The notes: generated by a model not told the origin, from the letters alone. 57,368 bases of DNA from Microbacterium sp. SA39 (GCF_000967865.1 NZ_JXRU01000022.1:1-57368); one strand, 5' to 3'. Numbered from the stretch's first letter, positions 15,656-25,495 are shown. Numbers and translations: made by a program.

Positions 15656-18600
15656 TCAGATCAGTCCATCTGTCAGCGTGGTCGGGTTGCCGAAGCGGTG
15701 GTTCGTGATCGACACCGCCTGCTCGTGCAGGAACGGCAGCATCTCCACGCGCCCTGCACCGGTGACCGCGTGCGCCCAGACCGCGACATCCGGGCTCCCG
15801 CCGAGCGCCTCGAACAGCGCCGACGCGTCGCCGCCGACCAGACGCACGCGCTGCCACGATCGCTGCGACTTGGCGTAGCGCTTGGTCCACGCGGCATCCG
15901 TCTCATGCTTCACCGTCACGCCGTGCGCGCGCAGCGCCTTCTCGACGCGCGATGGCAGGGAAGGCGCCGACACCGTGAACGGGCTGCCGCTGCGCAATGC
16001 GGCGGCGAGCACGCGGATGCCGTCGACCAGGGGCGCGTGCTCGGCGATGCGCACATCGACGGCGACCGGACGGTACCGGAAGAGGTTGCGCTCGACGCCG
16101 AGCCCCGACTTGTCGGAGATGGCCCCGAATTCGTCGACCCAGGCGCGTTCGTCGGATGCCGCGGCACGGTGCAGCCAGGCCGACTCGACCGGATCGAGCT
16201 CGGAGCCGACGGCCGCGAGCAGAGCGTCGACCGCGGGGGTCACCGCGGCGTCCGCAGCGGTCGGGGGCAGCTCGGCTGCGACCCACTCGCCCAGACCGAA
16301 CAGGTAGTTCGGTCCACCGGCCTTGGCGCCCGCGCCCACCGCGGAGCGCTTCCAGCCGCCGAACGGCTGACGCTGCACGATGGCTCCGGTGATGCCGCGG
16401 TTCACGTAGAGGTTGCCCGCCTCGACGCGGTCGAGCCAGGTCGCGACCTCGGCGGAGTCGAGCGAGTGCAGGCCGGCGGTGAGGCCGTAGTCCACGGCGT
16501 TCTGCAGGCGGATGGCCTCGTCGAGATCCTTGGCGCGCATGACACCCAGTACCGGTCCGAAGAACTCGGTCAGGTGGGTGGTCGATCCCTCGCGCACGCC
16601 CGTCTTCACGCCCGGGGTCCACTGCTTCCCCTCGGCATCCAGCTTGCGCGGTTCGACGAGCCAGCGCTCGCCCCGATCCAACGTGGTGAGCGCCTTCAGC
16701 AGCTTTCCGGATGCCGGCTCGATGATCGGTCCCATCTGCGTCGCCGGGTCGTCGGGCAGTCCGACCCGCATCGAGGACACGGCATCCACGAGCTGACGCT
16801 CGAACCGCTTCGATTCGGCGACCGACCCGACGAGGATCACGAGGGATGCCGCGGAGCACTTCTGCCCCGCGTGCCCGAACGCGCTCTTGGCGACATCGGA
16901 GGCCGCCAGGTCGAGATCGGCGGAAGGCGTGACGATGATCGCGTTCTTGCCGCTGGTCTCGGCGAGCAGCGGCAGATCGACGCGGAACGACCGGAACAGC
17001 TGCGCGGTCTCGTAGGCACCCGTGAGGATGACCCGGTCGACCGCGGGGCTCGCGACGAGCCGGGTGCCGAGGTCGCGCGAGGCCAGGTCGACGAGGGCGA
17101 GCAGGTCGCGCGGGACGCCCGCCGCCCACAGCGCCTCGACCATGACGGCACCGCAGCGCTGCGTGAGCTTGGCCGGCTTGATGATGACGCCCGAGCCCGA
17201 GGCGAGCCCGGCGAGCACGCCGCCGGCGGGGATCGCCACCGGGAAGTTCCACGGCGGGGTGACGACCGTGACCTTCGACGGCACGAACTCGGCTCCCGAG
17301 ACGGCTTCGAGGTCGAGGGCGCGCTCGGCGTAGTAGTGCGCGAAGTCGATCGCCTCACTGACCTCGGGGTCGGCCTCCGCGATCGTCTTCCCGGCCTCGT
17401 TGGCCATGATCTCGATCAGCTGGCCGCGGCGGGCGGCGAGTTCGTCGCCCGCGCGGTGCAGCACGGCGGCGCGCTCGGCCGCCGGCAGCGCCGCCCAGCG
17501 CTCAGCCGCGGAGGTGGCGGCGGCGAAGACCGCGTCGAGCTCGGCATCCGTCTCGATGCGTGCAGACGCGATGGCGTCCTGCCCGAGCGTCGTCCCGACC
17601 GAGCGGCCGAGGATCTCCCGACCCCAGGTGCGGTTGGCGTCGATCGCTGGGTCGGTGTCGGGCTGGTTGTCGAAGCCGGTCGTTCCGGCATCCGCCGCCT
17701 GCTCCGTCAGCCGGTTCTGCACGCGGTGGGATGCCGGCACCGAACGGTCGGCTTCGAGGCCGGCGAGCGAGCGCTCGAAGCGCTCTCGCTCGCGCGTGAG
17801 CAGAGTCGGGTTCGAGGCGAGCTCGAACACGGCCGACATGAAGTTCTCGGGGCTCGCGTTCTCTTCCAGACGACGGACGAGGTACGCGATCGCGACGTCG
17901 AACTCGGCCGGGTTCACGACCGGCGTGTAGAGGAGCAGCTGTCCGACGTCCTTGCGGACTGCCGCGGCCTGCCCGGTCGCCATGCCGAGGAGCATCTCGT
18001 ACTCGACGAGGTGAGCCGCCCCGTCAGTGACCCCGCGCGCCTTCGCCAGCAGCCAGGTGTAGGCGATGTCGAACAGGTTGTGTCCGGCGACGCCGATGCG
18101 CACGGCATCCAGTCGCTCCGGCGTCATCGCCCAGTCGAGCACGCGCTTGTAGTTGGTGTCGGAGTCCTGCTTGGTGCCGTAGGTGGCGAGCGGCCAGCCG
18201 TGGATCGCCGCGTCGACCTCCTCCATCGCGAGGTTCGCGCCCTTCACGACACGCACCTTGATCGGTGCTCCGCCCTTCGCGCGCCGCGCCGCGGCCCACT
18301 CCTGCAGGTGCTGCATCGCGCCGAGCGCGTCGGGCAGGTAGGCCTGCAGCACGATGCCTGCCTCGAGGTTCTCGAGCCCCGGCTGATCGAGGATGCGGGT
18401 GAACGCCGCGATCGTCAGGTCGAGGTCGCGGTACTCCTCCATGTCGAGATTGATGAACTTCGCGGTCTTCGAGCGCGCCGCGAGTTCGTACAGCGGGGTG
18501 AGCTTGGTCACGACATCCGCCACGGCTTCGTCGAACGACCACATCGAAAGCTGGCTGACGACGCTCGACACCTTGATCGACACGTAGTCGACGTCGTTCC

Positions 18601-19150
18601 GCGCGAGGAAATCGCGGGTGCCCTGCAGTCGACGTCCGGCCTCGCGCTCGCCCAGCACCGCCTCGCCGAGCAGGTTGAGGTTCAGGCGGTTGCCGGTCTT
18701 GCGCAGCTTCGCGATCGCCGGACCGAGCTTCGACGGGGTGGCATCGAGCACGAGGTGCCCGACCATGGCCCGCAGCACCCGGCGCGAGATCGGCACGACG
18801 ACACCCGGGAGCTTCGGCGCCCAGAATCCGCCCGTCTTGATGGCGGCGCGGAGGTAGCCGGGCAGCAGCGTGGGGGTGATCTCCGAGATCTCGGCGAGCG
18901 TGCGCCCGGCGACGCGCAGATCCTCGGGACGCATCACGCCGTCGACGAAGCCGACGGTGAAAGCCAGGCCGTTCGGGTCCTTCAGTACCTCGGACAGGCG
19001 CTGCGCGGCCGGCTCCACGGGATACGACTCGCTCTCGGCGAGCCAGCGCTGCACGAGCGCGGCGACCTCCTCGGTGCGCGGGGTGTCGGTGCGCGGGGTT
19101 TCGGTGCGCGGGGTCTCGGTGCGAGCAGCGGTGTCGGCGTCGACAGACAT
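15656..19150 (-). CDS. putA: Bifunctional proline dehydrogenase / glutamate semialdehyde dehydrogenase
   Basis: The 1164-residue enzyme oxidises L-proline to glutamate in two steps. The FAD-dependent proline dehydrogenase barrel fills roughly residues 40-470, and the NAD-dependent aldehyde dehydrogenase about 530-1010, with PWNFPVAIPAGG, TSGKNAIIV and the catalytic C765 in GHAGQKCSAAS. A further C-terminal domain of about 150 residues follows, as in long PutA proteins. The ribbon-helix-helix DNA-binding domain of enterobacterial PutA is absent: the N-terminus is a short TETPRTETPRTDTPRTEE-like repeat. Regulation is therefore likely by the LysR gene encoded divergently, across a clean palindrome at 19243-19261. 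Confidence 0.95.
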   Translation of the reverse strand: MSVDADTAARTETPRTETPRTDTPRTEEVAALVQRWLAESESYPVEPAAQRLSEVLKDPNGLAFTVGFVDGVMRPEDLRVAGRTLAEISEITPTLLPGYLRAAIKTGGFWAPKLPGVVVPISRRVLRAMVGHLVLDATPSKLGPAIAKLRKTGNRLNLNLLGEAVLGEREAGRRLQGTRDFLARNDVDYVSIKVSSVVSQLSMWSFDEAVADVVTKLTPLYELAARSKTAKFINLDMEEYRDLDLTIAAFTRILDQPGLENLEAGIVLQAYLPDALGAMQHLQEWAAARRAKGGAPIKVRVVKGANLAMEEVDAAIHGWPLATYGTKQDSDTNYKRVLDWAMTPERLDAVRIGVAGHNLFDIAYTWLLAKARGVTDGAAHLVEYEMLLGMATGQAAAVRKDVGQLLLYTPVVNPAEFDVAIAYLVRRLEENASPENFMSAVFELASNPTLLTRERERFERSLAGLEADRSVPASHRVQNRLTEQAADAGTTGFDNQPDTDPAIDANRTWGREILGRSVGTTLGQDAIASARIETDAELDAVFAAATSAAERWAALPAAERAAVLHRAGDELAARRGQLIEIMANEAGKTIAEADPEVSEAIDFAHYYAERALDLEAVSGAEFVPSKVTVVTPPWNFPVAIPAGGVLAGLASGSGVIIKPAKLTQRCGAVMVEALWAAGVPRDLLALVDLASRDLGTRLVASPAVDRVILTGAYETAQLFRSFRVDLPLLAETSGKNAIIVTPSADLDLAASDVAKSAFGHAGQKCSAASLVILVGSVAESKRFERQLVDAVSSMRVGLPDDPATQMGPIIEPASGKLLKALTTLDRGERWLVEPRKLDAEGKQWTPGVKTGVREGSTTHLTEFFGPVLGVMRAKDLDEAIRLQNAVDYGLTAGLHSLDSAEVATWLDRVEAGNLYVNRGITGAIVQRQPFGGWKRSAVGAGAKAGGPNYLFGLGEWVAAELPPTAADAAVTPAVDALLAAVGSELDPVESAWLHRAAASDERAWVDEFGAISDKSGLGVERNLFRYRPVAVDVRIAEHAPLVDGIRVLAAALRSGSPFTVSAPSLPSRVEKALRAHGVTVKHETDAAWTKRYAKSQRSWQRVRLVGGDASALFEALGGSPDVAVWAHAVTGAGRVEMLPFLHEQAVSITNHRFGNPTTLTDGLI

Positions 19151-19242
19151 GGGCGGTGCCTTCCGGAAGATCGCACACCCGGGGTCGTGTGCGGCTGGAT
19201 CATTGTCCGTCGACTCGCTAGGCTCCGTCTATCAACCGAATC

Positions 19243-19261
19243 GAGTGAATTCTGTTCACTC
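19243..19261. promoter_or_regulatory. Palindromic operator between putA and its LysR regulator
   Basis: GAGTGAA-TTCTG-TTCACTC is a perfect 7-bp inverted repeat with a 5-base centre, lying 22 bases before the regulator start. Its T-N11-A type symmetry is what LysR proteins bind. A half copy, TCACACTGAA, follows at once. Confidence 0.65.
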
Positions 19262-19283
19262 ACACTGAACGGACGGATCCGCC

Positions 19284-20192
19284 GTGCTCGACGTGAATCG
19301 CCTGCGGATGCTCGTGGAACTGTCGCGTCGCGGCACTCTCTCCGCCGTGGCCGACGCGCTGTCGTACAGCAAGGCCTCGGTGTCGCAGCAGCTGAACGCG
19401 CTGGAGCGCGAGGTCGGCGTCCCGCTGCTGCGCCGGGTGGGCCGCGGAGTGCAGTTCACGCCGCAGGGGAACGTGCTCGTCGCCCAGGCCATCGGCATCC
19501 TGGATCAGCTCGAGCACGCCGAGGTCGCCGTCGCCGAGTCGCTCACCGAGGTCACCGGCACGGTGCACATCGCGGTGTTCCAGTCGACCGCGCACTCGCT
19601 GCTGCCCGGTGCGCTCGAGGCCCTGGCGCAACGGCATCCGGCCCTCCGCGTGCAGGTGACGGAGAGCGACCCGGAGACGGGACTCGTCGGCGTCTCCAGC
19701 CGCGACTTCGACCTGATCCTCGCGGAGCAGTATCCGGGGCGCACGCGCCCGATCCACGCCGACCTCGACAGGGTGGTGCTCGCGCATGATGCGATCGCCC
19801 TGGCTCGCCGACCGGGAAGCGCCGGAGAAACGGATGCCGTGGCCGCACTGTGGTCCACCCGTGACGAGCCGTGGGTGCTCGAGCCCGCGGGCACGGCGTC
19901 GCGCGCGTGGGCCGAGCAGCTCTGCCGCACCGCCGGGTTCGAGCCGGACGTGCGCTTCGAGATCGCCGACCTCACCGCGCACGTGCGACTGATCCACGCC
20001 GGCCTCGCGGTCGGCCTGCTGCCCGAGCTCGTCTGGGCTGGGGACACCCCGACCGTCGATCTGACGTCGCTCCCGGAGGATCCCCGCCGCGAGATCTTCT
20101 CCTCGGCCCGGCGGGCATCCGTCGACGCTCCCGCGATCAAGGCGGTCCGCCGCGCGCTGGCCGACGCGGCGTCCCGCAACTTGACGGAGTAG
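19284..20192 (+). CDS. LysR-family transcriptional regulator (probable putA regulator)
   Basis: The 302-residue product has the LysR winged helix at residues 1-60 (MLVELSRRGTLSAVADAL, then SVSQQLNALEREVG) and a periplasmic-binding-like effector domain from about residue 90. GTG at 19284 is used because the helix-turn-helix begins a few residues later. It is divergent from putA and separated from it by a palindrome, the classical layout for a LysR activator with its target. I infer that proline or a related metabolite is the inducer; this is not proven by sequence. Confidence 0.92.
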   Translation: MLDVNRLRMLVELSRRGTLSAVADALSYSKASVSQQLNALEREVGVPLLRRVGRGVQFTPQGNVLVAQAIGILDQLEHAEVAVAESLTEVTGTVHIAVFQSTAHSLLPGALEALAQRHPALRVQVTESDPETGLVGVSSRDFDLILAEQYPGRTRPIHADLDRVVLAHDAIALARRPGSAGETDAVAALWSTRDEPWVLEPAGTASRAWAEQLCRTAGFEPDVRFEIADLTAHVRLIHAGLAVGLLPELVWAGDTPTVDLTSLPEDPRREIFSSARRASVDAPAIKAVRRALADAASRNLTE

Positions 20193-20209
20193 CGCCCGGC
20201 GAACGGCCG

Positions 20210-21172
20210 TCAGTGCGCGTGCACGTGCGTCTCACCCGTGCCGGCGGCGACCGGATCCTCCGCGCGCACCGCCGTCGGCGCAGCCAACGCACCGGCGGAG
20301 TGCGCGAAGTGCCCACCGACGACGGTGAGTTCGGCGTGCTGGTCGAGCAGGCCGGCGGGCTCGCGCTCGTGTCGATACAGGTCGTCCGACCACACCACGA
20401 GGTCGGCGAGCATGCCGCGCTGCACCCTCCCCCGGTCACCTTCCGCATGCCAGGCACGGGCACCGTGCACGGTGTAGGCCTCCAGCGACCGGTCCAGGCC
20501 GACCCGCTCATCCGTCGTCCACGCGTCGCCGCCGTCGAGCCCGGCCCGCGTCGCGGCGGAGTACAGCCCGACAAGGGGATCCATCTCCCCCACCTGCCAG
20601 TCGCTGGAGAAGGCGACGGTCGCGCCGCTGTCGAGCAGGCTGCGGAATCGCCATGCCCTGTCCCACCTATCTTCGCCGACGTTCTCCATCCAGGTGCCGG
20701 CGACGAGGTCGGGCGAGCAGTGCCGCGGCTGCATGGCGGCGGTGACCCCGAGCCCGCGGAACCGGGGCAGGTCATCGGGATGCAGGCATTCGACGTGCAC
20801 GACGCCGTGCCGACGGTCCTTCGTGCCGTTGCGCCGTGCGGCCTGCTCGATCGCATCGAGGGCGAGACGGATGCCGGCGTCGCCGGTCGCGTGCGTGTGG
20901 GTCTGGAAGCCCAGGCGATCGAGTTCGCTGATCACCTCGACCAGCTCGCGACCGGGATAGCTCGGGCGGCCACGCTGACCCGGCCGGTTCGCGTAGTCCT
21001 CGAGCATCAGCGCGGTGTGCGGCTCGATCACGTCGTCGGCGTACAGCTTCAACGGCCCGAGGCGCAGCATCCCTTCGGCGTCGGCATCCGCCTCTGCCTG
21101 CTGCACCGCGCTCTTCAGCCGCCGCCGGAACTCGCCGTCCGCTCCCACGGGGTGGAACAGGGCCGTGATCAC
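20210..21172 (-). pseudogene. 5'-truncated YtcJ-type amidohydrolase
   Basis: The surviving 320 codons correspond to the C-terminal part of a family usually near 540 residues. Visible are the carboxylated-Lys region LKLYADDVIEP, the HTHATGDAG metal motif, VVHVECLHPDDLPRF and FSSDWQVGEMDPL. The N-terminal part with the HxH metal site is missing. Homology starts at RVITALFHP, close to 21174, where it meets a TetR fragment running the other way. The remaining frame is open, so decay is recent, but without the first metal ligands the protein should be inactive. Confidence 0.75.
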
Positions 21173-21632
21173 CCGCGAAGACGCCCTCCTGGTGGAGGCT
21201 CACGCCGCCGGCATCCAGCGGTCCTGCGACGAGCGCGACGCCGCCCTCGCCGCCCTCGCCGCACTCGACGACCCGCGGGAACAGCTCGGCGCGGCGATCG
21301 ACGCCGGCCTGCCGGATGGCCCCGACGACGCGCTGATGAGCCTGCTGTACGAGTTCGACGTGCTCGCCGGGAACTCCGCGCTGCACGACGAGCTCGTGCA
21401 GAAGCTGTATCTGCGACAGCTCGCGACCTACCGCGGAGTGATCGCCGGCGGTCGCGAGAGCGGCGTCTTCACCCCCGCCCTCGACGACGAGCAGCTCGCC
21501 ATGACGATGGTCGCGCTGGAAGACGCGTACGGCCTGCACATCGTCGCGGGAAACGCGTTGATGAGCGTGCCGAAGGCCGCCGCCGCGATGCGCGCCGTGG
21601 CCGACAAGCTCGGGTGCCCGACGACCGCCTGA
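21171..21632 (+). pseudogene. 5'-truncated TetR-family regulator
   Basis: About 153 codons remain, beginning TREDALLVEAHAAG. In intact TetR proteins this position follows the YxHF end of the helix-turn-helix, so exactly the DNA-binding domain is missing. The ligand-binding domain is complete (GxxSALHDELVQKLYLRQ, then LALTMVALEDAYGLHIVAGN-like helices). It diverges from the truncated amidohydrolase gene, and the two broken ends meet within about 10 bases. One deletion that removed the 5' halves of both genes and the DNA between explains this. Confidence 0.75.
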
Positions 21633-21705
21633 CCGGACGGCAGCGCGGCACGGACTCAGCGGTCGCACAGTCACCACCGCGACTTCGCATCTATCGTTGC
21701 TCGGG

Positions 21706-23193
21706 ATGCTGCGTTCTGATCCTCGACTGCCTCCCGCGCGATACTTCTCGCTGACCTGGGGGATCACCGACCAGCACGGCGGCATGACCACGGCGATGCT
21801 GCGCCGCTCGCGCTCCTTCCGCCTCCTCGGAGGCGTGGATGTCGGCATCCTCACCCTCGACGATCGCCCCGACTACCCCGAGCTCGACGCGCGCCTGCGC
21901 GCGTCGGGAGAGCTGATCGAGGGCCTGCGGATCCGCAACCTCTGGGATGAGCTGCGTGAGCGGCTGCCGGCGCCGCGCGGGGCGACGCCGCAGGTGCCGG
22001 AGCTCCTGACACCTTCTGAGGACGACGTCGTGACGACGCACGGCGGCGTCGTGCTGAGCCGGTCGCGAGCGGGCTCGGACGGGCGATTCATGGTCGACAG
22101 ATTCCGCCGGGACGGCTCGCTCCTCGCGACCGAGCGACCCGGAGCCGAGCGGAAGATCGTGCTGTACTCGATCGACGGCTCTCCGCTGCGCTCCTGGAAG
22201 ACCAGCTGGGGCCTGTACCGCTGGTGGTTCGACCGGCTGACAGCAGGGAAGCCCAGCTTCCTGATCGTCGACTCCAAGACAGCGGCGCGTTCGGTCGCCG
22301 GCTACCACCGCGATCACGTGACCACGATCCACATCGTCCACGCCTCGCACCGCCGCGGCGGACGGGCCGGCGAGTTCCGTGCGACGCGTGAGTACGTGAT
22401 GCGCCGCGCCGCGGACTTCGACGAGATCGTCGTGCTCACCCCTCGCCAGAAGGCCGATCTGCGCGCGGACCTCGCCGCCGCCGGCGTCGAGGCCAGGATC
22501 AGGACGATCCCCAACGGGGTGGACCTGCCGTCGATGACGGTCGAGGGTCGCGAGCCCGGGCACGGCGTCGTCGTGGCGGGGCTCCACGCACGCAAGCGCC
22601 TGACCCACGCGGTGGAGGCGGTGGCCGCCGCGCACTCGGCCGATTCGCGCGTCGACGTCGACATCTTCGGCGAGGGGCCACGCGAGGCCGTGATCCGCAG
22701 GCGCATACGTCGCCTCGGCGCCGAAGCTCATATCCGCCTGCGCGGCCACGATCCGGCGGCGCGCACGGCGTTCCGCTCGGCGGGTTTCAGCCTGCTCACC
22801 TCCACCTCGGAGGGCCTCCCGCTCGTGCTGGTCGAGAGCATGGCCGCGGGTTGCATCCCGATCGCCTACGACGTCCGCTACGGCCCCGCCGACATGATCC
22901 GCGACGGGGTGGACGGCTTCCTGATCCCGGAGGGCGATGTCGACGCGATGGCGCAGCGGATCGTCGAGTTGCAGACGATGCCGGCGGCACGGCTGGCGGA
23001 GATGCGTCGGCAGGCGGTCATCCGCGCGGCCGAGTTCTCCGACCGAGCGGTGACCCGCCTCTGGTCGCGCGACCTGCGCGCCGCGTTCGACGCCAAGATG
23101 CTCGCCGCGGCGCGGGATCAACCTCTGGCCGTGCGGCTGCGGCGCCGGGCGGGCGTCATCCGCCGCGCCGTTCTCTGGCGCTTCGGGCGCTGA
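21706..23193 (+). CDS. Glycosyltransferase family 4 (teichoic-acid-type)
   Basis: The 495-residue protein begins with an N-terminal domain rich in Arg (FSLTWGITDQHGGMTTAMLRR) like TagE-type poly(glycerol-phosphate) glucosyltransferases. It ends with a GT4 nucleotide-sugar domain containing IPNGVDLP, VAGLHARKRLTHAVEA, DIFGEGPR and the EGLPLVLVESMAAGCIPI motif with the conserved E-x7-E pair. It likely transfers a hexose to a cell-wall polymer. ATG at 21706 is preferred to an upstream TTG at 21697. The gene stands alone, downstream of the TetR remnant. Confidence 0.85.
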   Translation: MLRSDPRLPPARYFSLTWGITDQHGGMTTAMLRRSRSFRLLGGVDVGILTLDDRPDYPELDARLRASGELIEGLRIRNLWDELRERLPAPRGATPQVPELLTPSEDDVVTTHGGVVLSRSRAGSDGRFMVDRFRRDGSLLATERPGAERKIVLYSIDGSPLRSWKTSWGLYRWWFDRLTAGKPSFLIVDSKTAARSVAGYHRDHVTTIHIVHASHRRGGRAGEFRATREYVMRRAADFDEIVVLTPRQKADLRADLAAAGVEARIRTIPNGVDLPSMTVEGREPGHGVVVAGLHARKRLTHAVEAVAAAHSADSRVDVDIFGEGPREAVIRRRIRRLGAEAHIRLRGHDPAARTAFRSAGFSLLTSTSEGLPLVLVESMAAGCIPIAYDVRYGPADMIRDGVDGFLIPEGDVDAMAQRIVELQTMPAARLAEMRRQAVIRAAEFSDRAVTRLWSRDLRAAFDAKMLAAARDQPLAVRLRRRAGVIRRAVLWRFGR

Positions 23194-23277
23194 GGAATAT
23201 ACATGCACATGCATCTGTTCTGACCCCTGTACGCCCGGACGACGGAGTCCGATCACCTCCCTCCGAAAGGCATCATC

Positions 23278-23865
23278 GTGAGCACTCCCGTCATCGACCG
23301 CACCGCGCCGACCGAGCACCCCGTCCTCGACGTGCTCGCCGCACGTTGGAGCCCCCGCGCCTACGACGCGCAGAACGCGATTGACGAGGCCAAGCTCGCC
23401 ACCGCCCTCGAGGCTGCGCGCTGGAGCCCGTCCGCGAACAACTCGCAGCCCTGGCGGTTCATCGTCGCGCGTCGCGGCACCGCTCTGCACGCCCAGGTCG
23501 TGAACGCCCTCGTCGGCTTCAACCAGGCGTGGGCCGGTAACGCCGCTGTCCTCGTCGTCGCCATCGCCGAGACGGCCACCGCCGACGGCGCCCCGATCTC
23601 GCATGCGGCCTACGACCTCGGGCAGGCCGTCGCCCACCTGTCGGTGCAGGCCCACCACGACGGCCTCCTCGTGCACCAGATGAGCGGGTTCGATGCCGAG
23701 GCCGTACGCGAGTTCGCCGACCTCGAGCCCCGCTTCGCACCGTTGACCGTGATCGCCGTGGGCGAGTTCGGTGACCTCGAGAGCCTCCCCGAGGTGCTGC
23801 AGCAGCGCGAGGTCGCCCCGCGCGTGCGTCGCCCGATCAGCGAGACCGTGGTGCTCAGCGCCTGA
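23278..23865 (+). CDS. Nitroreductase-family flavoprotein
   Basis: The 195-residue product has the FMN-binding signatures RWSPRAYD (around residues 23-30) and ARWSPSANNSQPWRF (47-61) and the C-terminal glycine-rich stretch VIAVGEFGD. These homodimeric NAD(P)H enzymes reduce nitro groups or quinones. GTG at 23278 is preceded by GAAAGG. About 60 bases upstream lies ATACATGCACATGCAT, a possible operator. The gene ends before a strong hairpin that separates it from the convergent permease gene. Confidence 0.9.
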   Translation: MSTPVIDRTAPTEHPVLDVLAARWSPRAYDAQNAIDEAKLATALEAARWSPSANNSQPWRFIVARRGTALHAQVVNALVGFNQAWAGNAAVLVVAIAETATADGAPISHAAYDLGQAVAHLSVQAHHDGLLVHQMSGFDAEAVREFADLEPRFAPLTVIAVGEFGDLESLPEVLQQREVAPRVRRPISETVVLSA

Positions 23866-23890
23866 TCCTCCCTATTCCCTGCGGCACTGC

Positions 23891-23956
23891 GGAGGAGATC
23901 TGCGTTTCGGAGGGCCGGTAGCCCGGCATCCATCCTCCGCAATGCAGATCTCCTCC
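23891..23956. terminator. Long imperfect hairpin between convergent genes
   Basis: GGAGGAGATCTGC (23891-23903) is inverted at 23944-23956, the match continuing with a few mismatches into CGGAGG. GCCGG and CCGGC close the loop. The structure is nearly 66 bases long and lies between the nitroreductase and NCS2 permease genes. It may act as a terminator for both and may be a dispersed palindromic repeat. Confidence 0.6.
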
Positions 23957-23990
23957 TTTGTGTGGCAGCCCCGCGGTGGGCCGGAGCGCG

Positions 23991-25451
23991 CTACGTTCCC
24001 GGGCGCTCGAGCTTGACCTCGTTGCCGTGCCGATCCACGATCTTGCCGTCGACGACCGAGTCGCCGTCTTCGAGCGCGTCGAGGTAGACGACCGGGATGT
24101 TGCGGGTCGGCGCGGCGGCGAACACCGACGCATCCTTGTGCGGACGCGCGCCCAGGTGGTTGAACAGCAGGTTCAGCAGGATCGCCGCCACCGCCGCCGA
24201 GCTGATCCCCGAGTGGAAGATCGTCACGAACCACGCGGGCATCTGGTCGTAGATGGTGGGCGCCGCGATCGGGAGCATGCCGATGCCGATCGATGAGGCG
24301 ACGATGATCAGGTTCATGTTGCCGCGATAGTCGACCTTCGCCAGAGTGCGGATGCCGCTGGCGGCGACGCTTCCGAACAGTACGATGCCGGCGCCGCCGA
24401 GCACCGGCGCGGGCACGGCGGCCACGACGCGGCCGAGCACCGGGAGCAGGCCGAGCACGACGAGTACCACGCCCCCGGCGGTGACGACGAATCGGCTCTT
24501 CACGCCGGTGATCGCGACGAGACCGACATTCTGCGCGAACGCCGACTGCGTGAACGATCCGAAGACGGGCGAGACCGCGCTCGAAAGCATGTCGGCGCGG
24601 AGGCCTGCGGCGATCCGCTTGGAGTCGACCTTGGTCCCGACGATGTCTCCGACCGCGAGGATGTCGGCTGTGGTCTCGGTCAGGGTCACCAGGATCACGA
24701 TGAGCATCGAGATGATCGCAGCGATCTCGAACGTCGGCATCCCGAATGCGAAGGGGCTCGGCAGCGCGAAGATCGGGCCCTCCCCGACCGGGCCGAAGTC
24801 CACCCGCCCGAGGAGCGCGGCGATGACCGTGCCGACCACGATCGCGAGCAGGATCGACAGGCGCGAGATCACGCCGATGCCGACCTTGCTGAGCAGCAGG
24901 ACGATCGCGAAGGTGATGGCGGCGAGCAGCAGGTTGTCCGGAGACCCGTAGTCCGGAGCTTCGCTGTTCCCGCCCATCGCCCAGCCGGCTGCGACCGGCA
25001 ACAGGGTGAGGCCGATCGTGGTGATGACGGTGCCGGTGACGACGGGCGGGAAGAACCGGATGATCGTCGCGAAGACCGGTGCGATCAACAGCCCGATCAC
25101 GGATGCCACGATCACCGAGCCGAAGACGGCTGGCAGGCCGCCGCCCGACGTCACGATCGCGCCCATCGTCGCGACCCCCGAGAAGGAGACGCCCTGCACG
25201 AGCGGAAGCTGGGATCCGAAGAACGGGATGCCGACGGTCTGCAGGATCGTGGCGAGGCCGCCCATGAAGAGGCAGGCGGTGATCAGCACGCCGATCTCGG
25301 CACCGTTCAGCCCCGCGATCGAGCCGACGATGAGCGGTGGAGCGATGATGCCGCCGTACATCGTGAGCACGTGCTGGATGCCGTAGGCGATCGTCACCCC
25401 CAGAGGCAGCTTCTCGTCTTCGGGGCGGATGGTCTTCTTCTGCGTGTTCAT
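23991..25451 (-). CDS. Nucleobase:cation symporter-2 (uracil/xanthine permease)
   Basis: The 486-residue protein has about 14 hydrophobic segments. It carries the NCS2 signatures GIQHVLTMYGG (around residue 25) and a QNVGLVAITGVKSRFV stretch containing the conserved Gln-Asn of the family. Family members import xanthine, urate or uracil with H+. ATG at 25451 is preceded by AGAGG on the minus strand. The gene lies 44 bases after the 8-oxoguanine deaminase gene in the same direction, so purine uptake is likelier than uracil uptake. Confidence 0.92.
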   Translation of the reverse strand: MNTQKKTIRPEDEKLPLGVTIAYGIQHVLTMYGGIIAPPLIVGSIAGLNGAEIGVLITACLFMGGLATILQTVGIPFFGSQLPLVQGVSFSGVATMGAIVTSGGGLPAVFGSVIVASVIGLLIAPVFATIIRFFPPVVTGTVITTIGLTLLPVAAGWAMGGNSEAPDYGSPDNLLLAAITFAIVLLLSKVGIGVISRLSILLAIVVGTVIAALLGRVDFGPVGEGPIFALPSPFAFGMPTFEIAAIISMLIVILVTLTETTADILAVGDIVGTKVDSKRIAAGLRADMLSSAVSPVFGSFTQSAFAQNVGLVAITGVKSRFVVTAGGVVLVVLGLLPVLGRVVAAVPAPVLGGAGIVLFGSVAASGIRTLAKVDYRGNMNLIIVASSIGIGMLPIAAPTIYDQMPAWFVTIFHSGISSAAVAAILLNLLFNHLGARPHKDASVFAAAPTRNIPVVYLDALEDGDSVVDGKIVDRHGNEVKLERPGT

Positions 25452-25495
25452 GTCGACCTCTTCGTCGGGACGTGCATCGGATTCGGGGGGATGGT

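Noticed and set aside
15698..19789. A 1363-codon plus-strand frame across putA
   Set aside because: It is antisense to the PutA motifs and of Arg/His/Gly-rich composition, a typical high-GC shadow.
21691..23676. 661-codon minus-strand frame opposite the GT4 and nitroreductase genes
   Set aside because: It spans two real genes and an intergenic gap on the other strand and has no domain signature.
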